A stretch of DNA of 45,188 nucleotides from Amphritea pacifica (GCF_016924145.1 NZ_JAFFZO010000039.1:1-45188), one strand, 5' to 3'; shown: positions 25,637-35,347, counted from the stretch's first letter. Program-made: numbers and translations. The notes: generated by a model not told the origin, from the sequence alone.

Positions 25637-26020
25637 ATGAGCATTCCAGCTAATTACCGCTTCTCCTCCAGTCATGAATGGGTTCTGGATAATGGTGACG
25701 GTACCGTCACTATGGGGATTTCAGATCATGCGCAGGAGCTTCTGGGTGATGTGGTTTTTGTCGAACTGCCGGAAGTGGGACGTGAAGTCGATGCCGGAGA
25801 GGAGTTCTCGCTGGTTGAATCAGTCAAAGCTGCATCGGATATCTATTCACCGGTAACCGGCGAGGTCGTCGCTATCAATGAAGCGCTGGAAGATCAGCCT
25901 GAAACCGTCAATAACGCGCCTTACGATGGTGGCTGGATAGTTAAGATTAAACTGGCTGATGCATCTCAGTTGGATGGCTTGCTGGACGCCGAGTCTTATG
26001 CCGCCACGATTGCAGAATAG
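25637..26020 (+). CDS. gcvH: glycine cleavage system H protein
   Basis: The 127-aa lipoyl carrier shuttles the aminomethyl group between P and T proteins. K64 in [15 protein letters not shown] is the lipoylated lysine. AAGGA stands 9 nt before the ATG. It sits between sdaA and gcvP. LipA, needed to mature it, is encoded in the other arm of the locus. Confidence 0.97.
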   Translation: MSIPANYRFSSSHEWVLDNGDGTVTMGISDHAQELLGDVVFVELPEVGREVDAGEEFSLVESVKAASDIYSPVTGEVVAINEALEDQPETVNNAPYDGGWIVKIKLADASQLDGLLDAESYAATIAE

Positions 26021-26096
26021 ATCTGATCTATGCTGATAACTGTTGCCGTATTGGACGACAGGCTATCACTGTCCCCCGATCGGGTCTTTCGCAAAC

Positions 26097-26122
26097 GCGG
26101 GAGGTTGTTAAGGCCTTCCCGC
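26097..26122 (+). terminator. hairpin between gcvH and gcvP
   Basis: GCGGGAGG can pair with CTTCCCGC (8 bp, one G-U), and CTTTATTTTG follows. This may attenuate gcvP relative to gcvH. It lies inside an in-frame upstream extension of gcvP, which supports the start codon being further downstream at 26180. Confidence 0.4.
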
Positions 26123-26179
26123 ACCCTTTATTTTGAGATCTGCAGCACTGCTGCCGATCAGTTTAAACAGGTTATTGTA

Positions 26180-29092
26180 ATGGCTACCGAGATATCTTCT
26201 CCTGTTCCGCTAAGTACGCTTCAGCAGACCACCGACTTTACCCGTCGTCATATCGGCCCGGACACCGATCAGACAGCAGCGATGCTGGCTGAGCTGGGCA
26301 TCAGTTCTATAGAGGAACTGATGATACAGACAGTGCCGGACTCAATCCGGCTGGATGATGCGCTGGATATGGCGGATGCCGTGTCTGAAGCCGATGCGCT
26401 GGCACAGTTGCGCCGTCTGGCTGATCAGAACCAGGTGAACAGATCTTACATCGGTATGGGCTATCACAATACCCTGGTACCCAACGTGATTCTGCGCAAT
26501 GTGATGGAGAATCCTGGCTGGTATACCGCCTATACACCCTACCAGCCAGAGATCTCACAAGGGCGTCTTGAAGCATTGCTTAATTACCAGCAGATGGTGA
26601 TGGATCTCACGGGTATGGATCTGGCGAATGCGTCACTTCTGGATGAGGCAACCGCGGCTGCTGAAGCGATGACGCTGTGTAAACGTTCAAATCGTAAAAA
26701 GAGCGACACTTTTTTTGTTGCCGATGACGTGCATCCCCAGATTATCGATGTGATCAGAACCCGGGCAGAGTATTTCGGTTTTGAAATAGTTGTGGGTAAT
26801 CCGCTGAGGGATCTGGATAACTGCGATGTCTTTGGCGTTCAGCTGCAATATCCAGGCACCTACGGTGATATTTTGGATATCAAAACCCTGATTGAAAAAG
26901 CCCGGGCGCAACAGGCGATGGTGTCTGTCGCAGCGGATCCATTAGCACTGGTGTTGTTGAAATCCCCGGGAGAGCTGGGCGCTGATGTGGTGTTAGGCTC
27001 ATCCCAGCGTTTCGGTGTGCCGATGGGCTTTGGTGGTCCGCACGCCGCGTTTTTTGCAGCCAGTGAAAAGCTCAAACGTTCGGTACCTGGCCGTATTATC
27101 GGTGTCTCCATTGATGCCAATGGGAACCAGGCATTGCGGATGGCGATGCAGACCCGGGAGCAGCATATCCGTCGAGAGAAGGCAACCTCCAATATCTGTA
27201 CGGCGCAGGCGTTACTGGCGAATATGGCGTCGTTCTACTGTGTCTATCACGGTCCGGACGGCCTCAAAACCATTGCTGAGCGGGTGCATCGTCTGACCTC
27301 GATTCTGGCCAATGGTCTGAAGTCTAAAGGCGTGACGGTGAATGACAGTTACTTTGATACTCTGACACTGACGTTGCCAGAAACCGCAGCACAGGTCTAT
27401 CAGCGGGCCCTCGATGCCGGTTGTAACCTGCGTCAGACCGCTGCGGATAAGCTGGGTATATCGCTGGATGAAACCACCCGGCCAGAGGATATTGCTGATC
27501 TGTTTGATTGTGTGCTGGGTGAAGGGCACGGTCTGTCAGTGGCTGAGCTGGATGCGGCAATCGTCGCCGGTGTGGCAACGGGCATCGCGCCGGAGATGCG
27601 TCGCAGCGATGCGATTCTGAGCCATCCGACATTCAACAGCTATCACAGCGAAACCGATATGCTGCGCTACATGAAGCGGCTGGAAAATAAAGATTACTCT
27701 CTGGTACATGGCATGATCCCGCTGGGGTCCTGCACCATGAAGCTGAACGCTACTGCGGAGATGATTCCCGTTACCTGGCCTGAGTTCTCTAACATTCATC
27801 CCTTTGCTCCGCCAGAGCAGGTTAAAGGGTATCACCAGATGCTCACGCTTCTTGAAGAGCAACTGGTGGAGATTACCGGTTACGATAAGGTGTCGCTGCA
27901 GCCTAACTCAGGTGCGTCCGGGGAATATGCCGGTTTGCTGGCGATTCGCAAGTATCAGGCATCCATTGGGGAGGGGCATCGTAATGTCTGTCTGATACCG
28001 TCTTCGGCACACGGTACCAACCCGGCCTCGGCGGCGATGATGGATATGAAGATTATCGTCACCCGCTGCGATGAGAAGGGCAACGTGGATGTTGCGGATC
28101 TGCGGGCTCAGGCGGAACTGCATAAGGATAATCTCTCCTGTCTGATGATCACCTATCCCTCCACTCACGGTGTGTATGAGGAGGATATCGTCGAGATCTG
28201 TAACATCATTCACAAGAATGGTGGCCAGGTGTATATGGACGGCGCCAACATGAACGCTCAGGTGGGGATCTCTAAACCGGGCCTTATCGGTTCTGATGTG
28301 TCGCACCTGAACCTGCATAAAACTTTTGCTATCCCTCACGGTGGAGGAGGTCCGGGTATGGGACCGATCGGTGTCAAGAGTCATCTGGCACCGTTTCTGG
28401 CGAGCCATAAGGTCTCTCCGGTCACCGGCCTGAACCCTGACAACGGCGCGGTGGCTGCAACCCCTTATGGTTCAGCATCCATTCTGCCGATCACCTGGAT
28501 GTATAATCTGATGCTGGGTAAGTCAGGCCTGAAGCGTTCCACGCAGATGGCGATTCTGAATGCTAACTATATGGCTGAGAAACTGTCCGGGCACTATCCG
28601 GTCCTTTATCGGGGTCGCGACAACAAAGTGGCCCACGAGTGCATCATCGATATTCGCCCGCTGAAGGAGGCCTCCGGGGTTACCGAGGAAGATATCGCCA
28701 AGCGTCTGATGGATTACGGTTTTCATGCGCCGACCATGTCGTTCCCGGTCGCCGGTACACTGATGATCGAACCGACTGAATCTGAATCCAAAGTGGAGAT
28801 CGATCGATTTATCGATGCGATGGTGCAGATTAAAGGGGAGGTCGAGAAGGTGCGCAGCGGACACTGGCCCGCGGATAACAACCCGTTGTGCCGGGCTCCA
28901 CATACACAGGCCGATATCATGGCTGAGGAGTGGAATCGTCCCTATACCCGGGAGGAAGCGGTGTTTCCGAGTCGCGCGACCCGGGAAAACAAGTTCTGGC
29001 CGACCTCAAACCGGATAGACAATGTGTACGGCGACAGGAACTTTATCTGCTCCTGTCCTGCTATCGAAACCTATATGGACGACCCGATGTAA
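26180..29092 (+). CDS. gcvP: glycine dehydrogenase (decarboxylating), P protein
   Basis: The 970-aa PLP enzyme decarboxylates glycine and loads the aminomethyl group on H protein. N-terminal [12 protein letters not shown] and YIGMGYHNT, the mid-protein [18 protein letters not shown], and K714 in [16 protein letters not shown] (the PLP lysine) are diagnostic. Length equals the long fused P proteins of gammaproteobacteria. The ATG at 26180 has a weak CAGG site; an open extension to 26030 is not conserved in character and includes a hairpin. A strong terminator follows. Confidence 0.97.
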   Translation: MATEISSPVPLSTLQQTTDFTRRHIGPDTDQTAAMLAELGISSIEELMIQTVPDSIRLDDALDMADAVSEADALAQLRRLADQNQVNRSYIGMGYHNTLVPNVILRNVMENPGWYTAYTPYQPEISQGRLEALLNYQQMVMDLTGMDLANASLLDEATAAAEAMTLCKRSNRKKSDTFFVADDVHPQIIDVIRTRAEYFGFEIVVGNPLRDLDNCDVFGVQLQYPGTYGDILDIKTLIEKARAQQAMVSVAADPLALVLLKSPGELGADVVLGSSQRFGVPMGFGGPHAAFFAASEKLKRSVPGRIIGVSIDANGNQALRMAMQTREQHIRREKATSNICTAQALLANMASFYCVYHGPDGLKTIAERVHRLTSILANGLKSKGVTVNDSYFDTLTLTLPETAAQVYQRALDAGCNLRQTAADKLGISLDETTRPEDIADLFDCVLGEGHGLSVAELDAAIVAGVATGIAPEMRRSDAILSHPTFNSYHSETDMLRYMKRLENKDYSLVHGMIPLGSCTMKLNATAEMIPVTWPEFSNIHPFAPPEQVKGYHQMLTLLEEQLVEITGYDKVSLQPNSGASGEYAGLLAIRKYQASIGEGHRNVCLIPSSAHGTNPASAAMMDMKIIVTRCDEKGNVDVADLRAQAELHKDNLSCLMITYPSTHGVYEEDIVEICNIIHKNGGQVYMDGANMNAQVGISKPGLIGSDVSHLNLHKTFAIPHGGGGPGMGPIGVKSHLAPFLASHKVSPVTGLNPDNGAVAATPYGSASILPITWMYNLMLGKSGLKRSTQMAILNANYMAEKLSGHYPVLYRGRDNKVAHECIIDIRPLKEASGVTEEDIAKRLMDYGFHAPTMSFPVAGTLMIEPTESESKVEIDRFIDAMVQIKGEVEKVRSGHWPADNNPLCRAPHTQADIMAEEWNRPYTREEAVFPSRATRENKFWPTSNRIDNVYGDRNFICSCPAIETYMDDPM

Positions 29093-29141
29093 CTGAATGA
29101 TAAATCGGTGTTTTCAATAGTCGCCTTATGAACAGGTGCCC

Positions 29142-29172
29142 AGGCGGATCAGGAAACTGATCCGCCTTTTTT
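29142..29172 (+). terminator. intrinsic terminator after gcvP
   Basis: A perfect 11-bp stem AGGCGGATCAG/CTGATCCGCCT with a GAAA tetraloop is followed by T6. Confidence 0.93.
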
Positions 29173-29258
29173 GTGTTACGACGATTATCCAAAACAACAC
29201 CGTAACATCAGCTTCATATCTTTCAGGCATTTTGGTGCTATAACCTATGGAGGCTAAG

Positions 29259-29792
29259 ATGACTGATATCCTTAGTAACATTGAACAGATCTACAACGAG
29301 ATGGGCCATAACCACTATGGTGAAGGGGTCAGTCAGATTGAGCATGCAGTGCAGTGTGCACGTTTGGCGGTGGAAGATGGTGAACGGGCAGATATGGTTG
29401 TCGCGGCTTTGCTACATGATATAGGGCACCTGTTTGCCGGGGTGAACCCTGGTCATGGGGACTTCTGTCATGATCAGGCTGGCGCTGAATATCTTAGCCA
29501 ATACTTCCCTCCTGGTGTGACTGAGCCTGTGCGCCTGCATGTCAGCGCAAAACGCTATCTCTGTACCACCGAAGCGGGTTATATCGATAGTCTTTCAGAG
29601 GCCTCTCGCTACTCTCTGGAGCATCAGGGCGGCTTTATGACGGAAGATGAGATTACCGCTTTTCGTGCAGAACCTTTTTATGAGCAGGCGATACGTTTGC
29701 GACGCTGGGATGATGAAGCCAAGGATGAGCAACTGGCATCGACACCATTTAGCAGCTTTAGCCAGAAAATAGCGGAGGTCTGCAACGCCTGA
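29259..29792 (+). CDS. HD-domain oxygenase, PhnZ/TmpB-like
   Basis: The 177-aa protein resembles the phosphonate-degrading mixed-valent di-iron HD oxygenases. Counting from the ATG at 29259, chosen because GGAGG stands 5 nt upstream: Y20-G-E22 then VSQIEH29, ALLH53-D54-IG, H71, H94 in LHVSAKRYL, and the C-terminal LRRWDDEAK Asp. PhnZ cleaves 1-hydroxy-2-aminoethylphosphonate to glycine and phosphate, while TmpB yields glycine betaine. A position directly after gcvP would fit glycine production. No PhnY-type hydroxylase is in the window, so the substrate is open. The Tyr-Glu motif appears one residue shorter than in PhnZ as I recall it. Confidence 0.72.
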   Translation: MTDILSNIEQIYNEMGHNHYGEGVSQIEHAVQCARLAVEDGERADMVVAALLHDIGHLFAGVNPGHGDFCHDQAGAEYLSQYFPPGVTEPVRLHVSAKRYLCTTEAGYIDSLSEASRYSLEHQGGFMTEDEITAFRAEPFYEQAIRLRRWDDEAKDEQLASTPFSSFSQKIAEVCNA

Positions 29793-29818
29793 GGGTTGCC
29801 TGACCCCCCTGTCGATAC

Positions 29819-29846
29819 AAAAAAACCGCCATAAGGCGGTTTTTTC
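29819..29846. terminator. bidirectional intrinsic terminator after the HD oxygenase
   Basis: AAAAACCGCC/GGCGGTTTTT with loop ATAA is symmetrical, with A and T tracts on both sides, so it can act in either direction. Confidence 0.92.
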
Positions 29847-30400
29847 GTAATTCTTATTGCTCCAGCTGAAACACCTTAATCATCAGGCTCAATGGGGGGG
29901 GGTGCTCAACTTTCGGGTGGTATCAGCCGAAGTAATACCCCTATATATACAATATTGATGCCTGTTTTTTATAAAATTAAGGATATCAATGGGTTGCTTT
30001 TGTTTTGTGTGTTTTTTTATCGCTATTAAATCTTTACCTGAAAAAAAGTGTTGCTGTTTCGATACGCAAAATCTGGCTTATGATCATTTTTTATATAAAT
30101 CAGATAGTTATTGTGTATGTTATTTGAGTCATTACTGTTAAATATTTGATTTTTAATAAGTTTTATTGGTCATTTTTGATTGTGTGGGGCAGAGTTGCAG
30201 TTTATAACTGAGGCTGAAAAATATACAGGACTTTTTTAAGAAAATAGCGAGGGTTGTTTGGACTGAAATCTGTCTGGGCTTAAAACAGACCCGGGCGACA
30301 GATCAGTCTTTAAAATTTAACTAAAGATAAACTGTAAAGCAGGGGGGATTGATTGACGCGTATACAGCAAGGATGCTGGTAGGGGGCACTGTTTAGGTAA
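29847..30400. other. AT-rich stretch without a supported gene
   Basis: This stretch is much richer in A+T than its surroundings and holds a nine-G tract at 29894-29902. One ORF of 50 codons (29989-30141) has AAGGA 5 nt before its ATG and encodes a Cys- and Phe-rich peptide. That composition is what T-rich DNA gives by chance, so it is not called as a gene. Confidence 0.4.
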
Positions 30401-30424
30401 AAAAAAACAGGCCAGAGGCCTGTT
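30399..30424 (-). terminator. intrinsic terminator of the 67-aa gene
   Basis: AACAGGCC/GGCCTGTT with loop AGA is followed on the minus strand by a run of nine T. It lies 69 bases past the stop of the small gene. Confidence 0.85.
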
Positions 30425-30492
30425 AAAATAAGAGCGATATAAAAAGACCGGCCTGTCTTGTGCCAGTCATATGCTCTTCAGAGAGAATCGTT

Positions 30493-30696
30493 TCAGACTG
30501 CAGCTGTATCACCATCCAGCGCCTTCATCGACATTTTGTAGTCTGTATGGCTGGACAATGGCCCAAAAGCTGGGGCAGTTGATTTAACACGGTGTTTAAC
30601 GAAAGCAAAGGCTTTCAGAATAAGCTCTGCCTGTACCTGAGAGCGCATGCTTGCTGCCTGCTTGTAGATACTGTTGTGGGTTTCAGGAATTGCCAT
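30493..30696 (-). CDS. small protein of unknown function (67 aa)
   Basis: The peptide begins MAIPETHNSIYKQAASMR and has an amphipathic helix-rich middle (about 12-40) with Gln, Lys and Arg, then a Ser/Pro/Gly-rich tail. It has no signal peptide or membrane span. GGTGAG stands 6 nt before the ATG at 30696; an ATG at 30708 has no such site. A perfect terminator closes the unit, which supports a real single-gene transcript. I do not recognise the family. Confidence 0.65.
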   Translation of the reverse strand: MAIPETHNSIYKQAASMRSQVQAELILKAFAFVKHRVKSTAPAFGPLSSHTDYKMSMKALDGDTAAV

Positions 30697-31008
30697 TTTA
30701 CTCACCATACGTTGAATTCAGTTCAGAGAATATATTCAGTTGATCAGCGTTGATCTGTCAGAACGAAATTCAGAAAACAGAAGGGGAGCCCCCTTCGGAA
30801 TATGCGCGTATTTTAGACTTTCGTCTGAGGTGTGTTAACTGATCAATTTTCAGATAAATAGTGAGTTAAATTCATCAGTTGAATGGTCGTTTATTTTGTC
30901 ATGAGGTGGACTATTAAGTTTGAGTCATCCCTGTGTATTTACCTGGCCTTTAGGCCTGAGTATAGTTGATTAAAATCTATTGAATCGACTTAAGCTAGAG
31001 GATTTAGC
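30697..31008. other. divergent intergenic region
   Basis: This 312-bp gap between the 67-aa gene and the FMN reductase contains a GAAGGGG/CCCCTTC hairpin at 30780-30796 in the leader of the small gene. No operator or promoter was recognised with confidence. Confidence 0.35.
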
Positions 31009-31590
31009 ATGAAGATACTGGCGTTATCAGGAAGTACCCGGGCGGAATCCTTCAACCGCAGATTGCTTGACATTGCTGTGGCTGGTGCCCGGCAGGCTGG
31101 CGCTGAAGTAACGGTTGTGGATCTTAGCGAATATCCGATGCCCCTCTACAATCAGGATCTGGAATTCAAAGAAGGTATTCCCGAGGCGGCTGTTCAATTG
31201 AAACGGCTGATGGTAGAGCATCAGGGATTGCTGATTGCATCGCCAGAGTACAATGGGTTTCCAACGCCATTGCTGAAAAATACCTTTGACTGGCTCTCGC
31301 GTAAACAGGCTGAACATGAGCCCCCCATGTTTGCTTTCCAGCATAAAATAGCGGCCTTGCTATCGGCTTCTCCCGGTGCGGGGGGAGGCACCCGGGGGTT
31401 AACTATACTGCGTATCTATTTGCAGAACCTGGGAATAATGACGCTTCCTGAACAGGTCACCTTAGGGCTGGCTGGGCAGGCGTTCAGAGAGGATGGCCGG
31501 TTGCACAATGATCAGTTGCAGACGTCTACGGAGTCTTTGGCGGCAGATCTGTTTGAGATGCTGCAGAAACAGGCAGACCGGTTTGACTGA
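31009..31590 (+). CDS. NADPH-dependent FMN reductase family protein
   Basis: The 193-aa flavodoxin-fold oxidoreductase has the phosphate-binding loop LSGSTRAESFNRRLL at residues 6-20 and the SPEYNGFPTPLLKNTFDWLSR signature at about 79-99, typical of the chromate/quinone/azo reductase group. It probably reduces quinones or metals with NAD(P)H through FMN. AGAGGA stands 7 nt before the ATG. Its 3' end overlaps the likely start of the DUF938 gene by 8 bases. Confidence 0.9.
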   Translation: MKILALSGSTRAESFNRRLLDIAVAGARQAGAEVTVVDLSEYPMPLYNQDLEFKEGIPEAAVQLKRLMVEHQGLLIASPEYNGFPTPLLKNTFDWLSRKQAEHEPPMFAFQHKIAALLSASPGAGGGTRGLTILRIYLQNLGIMTLPEQVTLGLAGQAFREDGRLHNDQLQTSTESLAADLFEMLQKQADRFD

Positions 31591-32200
31591 GGCGCGTGAT
31601 TTTATCGCTTTCTCGCCATCTGCGGCGCGTAATTGCCAACCTATTTTGCAACAATTGGCGGCACTTCTGAGCGGTGATGAGTCTGTTTTGGAGATTGGTA
31701 GTGGGAACGGCCAGCATGCTGTTTATTTCACTGAGCAGCTTACTGGCCTCCGTTGGCTGCCCTCAGAGATTGCGCCGCAGTTGCCGCTATTACAGACGAA
31801 CCTTGATGTCCACGGTTGTGCCAATATCGACGAACCGGTGGTGCTGGATCTGCGCCATCAGAACTGGGATAACGGCTTGCCGGAGGTTGATCTGATATTC
31901 AGTGCTAACACTCTGCATATTATTAGCTGGACTGAAGTTGTGTCACTGTTTGCTCGTGCAGAAGCGATTCTGAAACCTGCCGGCCGGGTTATTCTCTATG
32001 GTCCGTTTCGTTACAATAATGCCTTTACCTGCGAGAGTAACGCTGAGTTTGATCTCTGGCTGAAAGCGCGTAATCCTGATAGCGGGGTCCGGGATTTCGA
32101 ACAGGTTAATTCGTTGGCGCACGCTGCTAACTTGACCCTGGAGTGTGATATCGGTATGCCAGCTAATAATCAGCTGTTGGTATGGCGGCGGGGTGGATAA
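31583..32200 (+). CDS. DUF938 SAM-dependent methyltransferase-like protein
   Basis: The roughly 205-aa protein matches DUF938: FSPSAARNCQPILQQL at the N-terminus, the SAM motif VLEIGSGNGQHAVYF, then SANTLHIISW and GRVILYGPFRYNN. Its substrate is unknown. No in-frame ATG fits the family start. TTG at 31583, overlapping the reductase stop, is the best candidate and suggests translational coupling; starts deeper inside the reductase gene would add unrelated residues. Confidence 0.8.
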   Translation: MTEARDFIAFSPSAARNCQPILQQLAALLSGDESVLEIGSGNGQHAVYFTEQLTGLRWLPSEIAPQLPLLQTNLDVHGCANIDEPVVLDLRHQNWDNGLPEVDLIFSANTLHIISWTEVVSLFARAEAILKPAGRVILYGPFRYNNAFTCESNAEFDLWLKARNPDSGVRDFEQVNSLAHAANLTLECDIGMPANNQLLVWRRGG

Positions 32201-32224
32201 GGCTGTAACCCGGAGGTTACAGCC
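32201..32224. terminator. convergent hairpin between the DUF938 and cold-shock genes
   Basis: A perfect 10-bp stem GGCTGTAACC/GGTTACAGCC with loop CGGA begins directly after the DUF938 stop. No T tract follows on either strand, so it may mainly protect 3' ends. Confidence 0.6.
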
Positions 32225-32238
32225 GGGCAGTCAAAGCA

Positions 32239-32445
32239 TTACAGGATAGTAACGTTCTCAGCCTGAGGACCTTTCTGGCCCTGAGTTACTTCGAAAGAAA
32301 CTTGCTGTCCTTCGTTCAGAGTCTTAAAACCATCGGAGTTGATAGCGCGGAAGTGAACGAATACGTCAGGACCGTTATCCTGTTCGATAAAACCATAGCC
32401 TTTATCGGCATTGAACCATTTAACGGTACCAGTAGATGTAGACAT
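32239..32445 (-). CDS. cold-shock protein, CspA family
   Basis: The 68-aa single cold-shock domain binds single-stranded RNA and DNA. RNP1 is KGYGFIEQ and RNP2 is DVFVHF. The start has AGGGA about 9 nt upstream. The AT-rich leader beyond 32446 may hold the usual temperature-responsive 5' UTR. It is closely similar to the second Csp gene at 33961, with shared endings VTQGQKG and NVT. Confidence 0.95.
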   Translation of the reverse strand: MSTSTGTVKWFNADKGYGFIEQDNGPDVFVHFRAINSDGFKTLNEGQQVSFEVTQGQKGPQAENVTIL

Positions 32446-33030
32446 AATTGTATTCCCTACAATAGTTTTTTTTAAATAATTGCGTTCTGAATCGAATCAG
32501 ATACACGGGTTAAGCTAAGAATGCAGGAACTACATTTATGACTAAGGGACACACAGGTTGATCTGATGGACTCTTTGATGCATAAAAATCGGGCCTTACT
32601 TTCAAGCTGATTTTATTCTAAGACATTTGCCAAAATAGTAAAAGCGTTATTTTTAAATCGTTTTATGTATTTAACTTGTTGTTATTTATAGGCTTATTGG
32701 CTTTTTGGTCGGGCCTGTAATTCTTGCATTATGGCTCCCGGCTAGTTTATCTGGTTTTTTTTACATCAAAGTTAATGCTGATAATTACCGTTTATCGTTG
32801 TGATGACAGCCTGGGTTGGTTTGGTCACCCGAGTAGATTTACGGGTCTTTGGGACTGTTCCGAAAGGAAGACAGGTTATAGGGTTATCTGTCAGGGATGA
32901 GAGGTATTGATTTTACGGGGCCAGGCAGGCGGGCCAGCCCCCGTTCTTGCGCGGCCAGACAGTGCAGAAGAGGTCTGGTGCTTACTCCTCTTCAGTGGTG
33001 TCTGAGGGGGCAAAAATAGAGCTGGCATCA
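32446..33030. other. gap between the cold-shock gene and the DUF2058 gene
   Basis: The left part, to about 32700, is AT-rich and is the likely promoter and long leader of the minus-strand csp gene. A GC-rich interrupted hairpin near 32917-32946 (ACGGGG/CCCCGT ends) could end the DUF2058 transcript. No gene is supported. Confidence 0.35.
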
Positions 33031-33588
33031 TTACCACATAAGATCATCGGGGATCTGGAAGTCAGCATAGGGGTCATCCGGATCGATCTCTTCCACTTTC
33101 TGACGGCTGATAATCAGCTCAGGTCGGCGCTCGCTAATCTTTTCAGCAACACCGGCCGGGATCAGTGTATAACCACTTTTACCTGAGGCAATGGCCAGAT
33201 TGCCTTTAGCCAGCTGTTCCTGCAGTGTCTTGGTGACATAGAGCTTCTTGATGGTGGTGCCATCAACGAAGTTGTACTCAATATCGCCATCTTCGGGTAG
33301 GTGCACATGGTTCTGTTGCATCATCTGCAGGCAGGATGCGTCAATCGAGCGCCGGGTGAGTTCATCCTCCCGCTGGCGATTTAACTCCCGGTCACGTTTC
33401 AGCTTTTCATTTTTTGCTGCCGCTATTGCCTGTTCCCGCTCCAGTTGCTCCTGATCCTTAAATATTTCACCTTTTTTAACGGCTTTTGCCTGCTTACTCT
33501 TTTTGCGCTTCTCGGCTTTGGCTTTATTAGCCTGCTGCTTATTTGCCAGCCCTGCTTTAAGAAGCTGATCCTGTAGAGATCCTGCCAT
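33031..33588 (-). CDS. DUF2058 family protein (YaiL-like)
   Basis: The 185-aa protein begins MAGSLQDQLLKAGLANKQQANKAKAEK, a typical DUF2058 opening. A long Lys/Glu/Gln-rich coiled region (about 18-80) follows, then a compact C-terminal domain (EYNFVDGTTIKKLYV). Family members are annotated as nucleic-acid-associated, but the role is not established. AGGG lies about 10 nt before the ATG. Confidence 0.88.
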   Translation of the reverse strand: MAGSLQDQLLKAGLANKQQANKAKAEKRKKSKQAKAVKKGEIFKDQEQLEREQAIAAAKNEKLKRDRELNRQREDELTRRSIDASCLQMMQQNHVHLPEDGDIEYNFVDGTTIKKLYVTKTLQEQLAKGNLAIASGKSGYTLIPAGVAEKISERRPELIISRQKVEEIDPDDPYADFQIPDDLMW

Positions 33589-33960
33589 GATGTTTACCCT
33601 GTCTCTGTCGCATTCAGGATGTGAACTATATCGGACATCGGGTTTTAGCTCCAGATCAACTGCTGATTAGATTGGCATTATACTAAAGTTTAATAAATCC
33701 GGTGGTTATGTTGATCTGGGGCTAATCCATTATAAAAAATAAGGGTATCTTCTTGAAAAAATAAAAATTACTCAGTAAAAGGAGTTTAGCGCTTCGGCAA
33801 TAGAGTCTGAATCACGGTGTAGTGTCGTTCTGACCGTCTCCGCTGTCAGTCCCAGGGGCATGAACGTATTCTGGCTCTGTTTAGACCCGAAGGCTGAAAT
33901 CAATTGCGCTGTTGTCACCAGCGCCGCTGAAAATTACATAATAAAAGATACGGGGATACT
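33589..33960. other. leader region of the second cold-shock gene
   Basis: The gap of 372 bases holds no supported gene. The AT-rich part around 33660-33780 probably contains the promoters of the DUF2058 gene (minus) and the csp gene (plus), the latter with a leader of over 100 bases as usual for cspA-type genes. Confidence 0.35.
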
Positions 33961-34176
33961 ATGTCTGATCAACTTCTATCCGGCATCGTTAAATGGTTTA
34001 ACGATGAGAAGGGTTATGGCTTTATAGAACGGGAGAGTGGTGCCGATGTATTTGTGCATTATCGCGCAATCAATGGTACAGGCAGGCGCTCGCTGGTGGA
34101 AGGTCAGCAGGTAACCTTTGAAGTTACCCAGGGCCAGAAAGGTTTGCAGGCGGATAATGTGACGGTTACAGCCTGA
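33961..34176 (+). CDS. cold-shock protein, CspA family (second copy)
   Basis: The 71-aa cold-shock domain has KGYGFIER (RNP1) and DVFVHY (RNP2). GGGGA stands 5 nt before the ATG. It is paralogous to the csp gene 1.5 kb to the left, on the opposite strand, with the DUF2058 gene between. Confidence 0.95.
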   Translation: MSDQLLSGIVKWFNDEKGYGFIERESGADVFVHYRAINGTGRRSLVEGQQVTFEVTQGQKGLQADNVTVTA

Positions 34177-34184
34177 TCTGCCTT

Positions 34185-34214
34185 ACCACCGGTGTTCCTT
34201 CATCGGTGGTTATT
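34185..34214 (+). terminator. intrinsic terminator of the second csp gene
   Basis: ACCACCGGTG/CATCGGTGGT (10 bp, one G-U, loop TTCCTT) is followed by TATTTTC. Confidence 0.75.
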
Positions 34215-34293
34215 TTCTCTTCTGCTTTTTTCTTCTTTAATCTCATCGCGCACTGTTGTTGAATAGTGGTATCTACAATAGAAACCTGTGCGA

Positions 34294-34854
34294 ATGACCG
34301 ACATGAAAATTGCTGTGTATTGTGGCGCCTCGTCTGGACCTGCAGAGGGGCCCTATCAAAGTGAAGCGCGAAAACTGGGCAGTCTGATGGCCCGGCAAAA
34401 TATTGAGTTGGTGTATGGTGGTTCAAGCATCGGGCTGATGGGCAGTGTTGCCGACGGTGTGCTTGAAGCGGGGGGCCGTGTCTGTGGGGTGATGCCTCAG
34501 GTGCTGGTGGATCGGGAGCAGGTTCATGTCGGTCTGAGTGAGCTTCATGTGGTTGAGGATATGCATCAGCGCAAAGCGGTGATGATGGAGCTGGCGGATG
34601 CGTTCATTGCGCTGCCGGGCGGCACCGGCACACTGGAAGAGCTGTTTGAGGTCTGGGCCTGGCGCCAGATTGGTATCCATCATAAGCCGTTTGGCCTGTT
34701 GAATATTGAGAACTATTTCGATCATCTGCTGGCCTTTATTGCCCACGCTGCGGATGAAGCGTTTATCCGGGATGAGTACCGGGATTTCCTGCTGGTGGAT
34801 AATCATCCGGAAGGGTTGCTGTCCCGGCTGTCCGAAAAGCTTGCACAGGCCTGA
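34294..34854 (+). CDS. LOG-family nucleotide phosphoribohydrolase
   Basis: The roughly 186-aa protein has the lysine-decarboxylase-like Rossmann fold of LOG enzymes, which release bases from nucleoside 5'-monophosphates. Visible are AVYCGASSG near the N-terminus, LVYGGSSIGLMGSVAD, MHQRKAVMMELADAF and PGGTGTLEEL, the catalytic signature. The start is ambiguous between ATG 34294, ATG 34303 and GTG 34288; none has a strong Shine-Dalgarno. The physiological substrate in bacteria is uncertain. Confidence 0.9.
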   Translation: MTDMKIAVYCGASSGPAEGPYQSEARKLGSLMARQNIELVYGGSSIGLMGSVADGVLEAGGRVCGVMPQVLVDREQVHVGLSELHVVEDMHQRKAVMMELADAFIALPGGTGTLEELFEVWAWRQIGIHHKPFGLLNIENYFDHLLAFIAHAADEAFIRDEYRDFLLVDNHPEGLLSRLSEKLAQA

Positions 34855-34960
34855 GTGGAGCAGAGGAGTGGATCGCTGACGTCATCCGCTCATGCAGATC
34901 AAATCACATTATTTAATGATGGCAGGTCGTCTGGCTTGCCTGAGTCACTTTGGAGTCAGT

Positions 34961-35347
34961 ATGTCAAAAATGCCGGAAGGACGCCCTTCACTCAGGACCA
35001 TTGCGATGCCGGGAGATGCTAACCCGGACGGAGATATTTTCGGCGGCTGGATTATGGCGCAGATGGACCTTGCCAGCGGTAGCTTTGCCTCTCAGGAGGT
35101 GCGTCGTCGGGTTGTAACCGTTGCCGTTGATGCGATGACCTTTCATAAGCCGGTTTATATTGGTGATGATGTCAGCTGTTTCTGCAAAATTGTGCGTTAT
35201 GGTAATACTTCACTGGTGGTTCATGTGGAGACCTGGGTTCAGCGTCATCACAGTGAATTAATTGAGAAAGTAACCGAGGCCAATTTTACTTTTGTTGCGA
35301 TTGGCAGTGATGGCCGACCGCAGCCAGTCAGGACGCAGAGTATATAA
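34961..35347 (+). CDS. acyl-CoA thioesterase, YciA-like hotdog protein
   Basis: The 128-aa single-hotdog thioesterase carries the motifs NPDGDIFGGWIMAQMDLASG and VDAMTFHKPVYIGD, with N, D and H/T residues in the usual catalytic places. It hydrolyses acyl-CoA esters in the cytoplasm. ATG at 34961 has GGAG 6 nt upstream and gives the YciA length; an in-frame start at 34892 would add an unconserved leader. Confidence 0.9.
   Translation: MSKMPEGRPSLRTIAMPGDANPDGDIFGGWIMAQMDLASGSFASQEVRRRVVTVAVDAMTFHKPVYIGDDVSCFCKIVRYGNTSLVVHVETWVQRHHSELIEKVTEANFTFVAIGSDGRPQPVRTQSI

Noticed and set aside
26030-26179. 50-residue N-terminal extension of GcvP
   Set aside because: It reads through a hairpin, lacks GcvP-like sequence, and the ATG at 26180 gives the normal family length.
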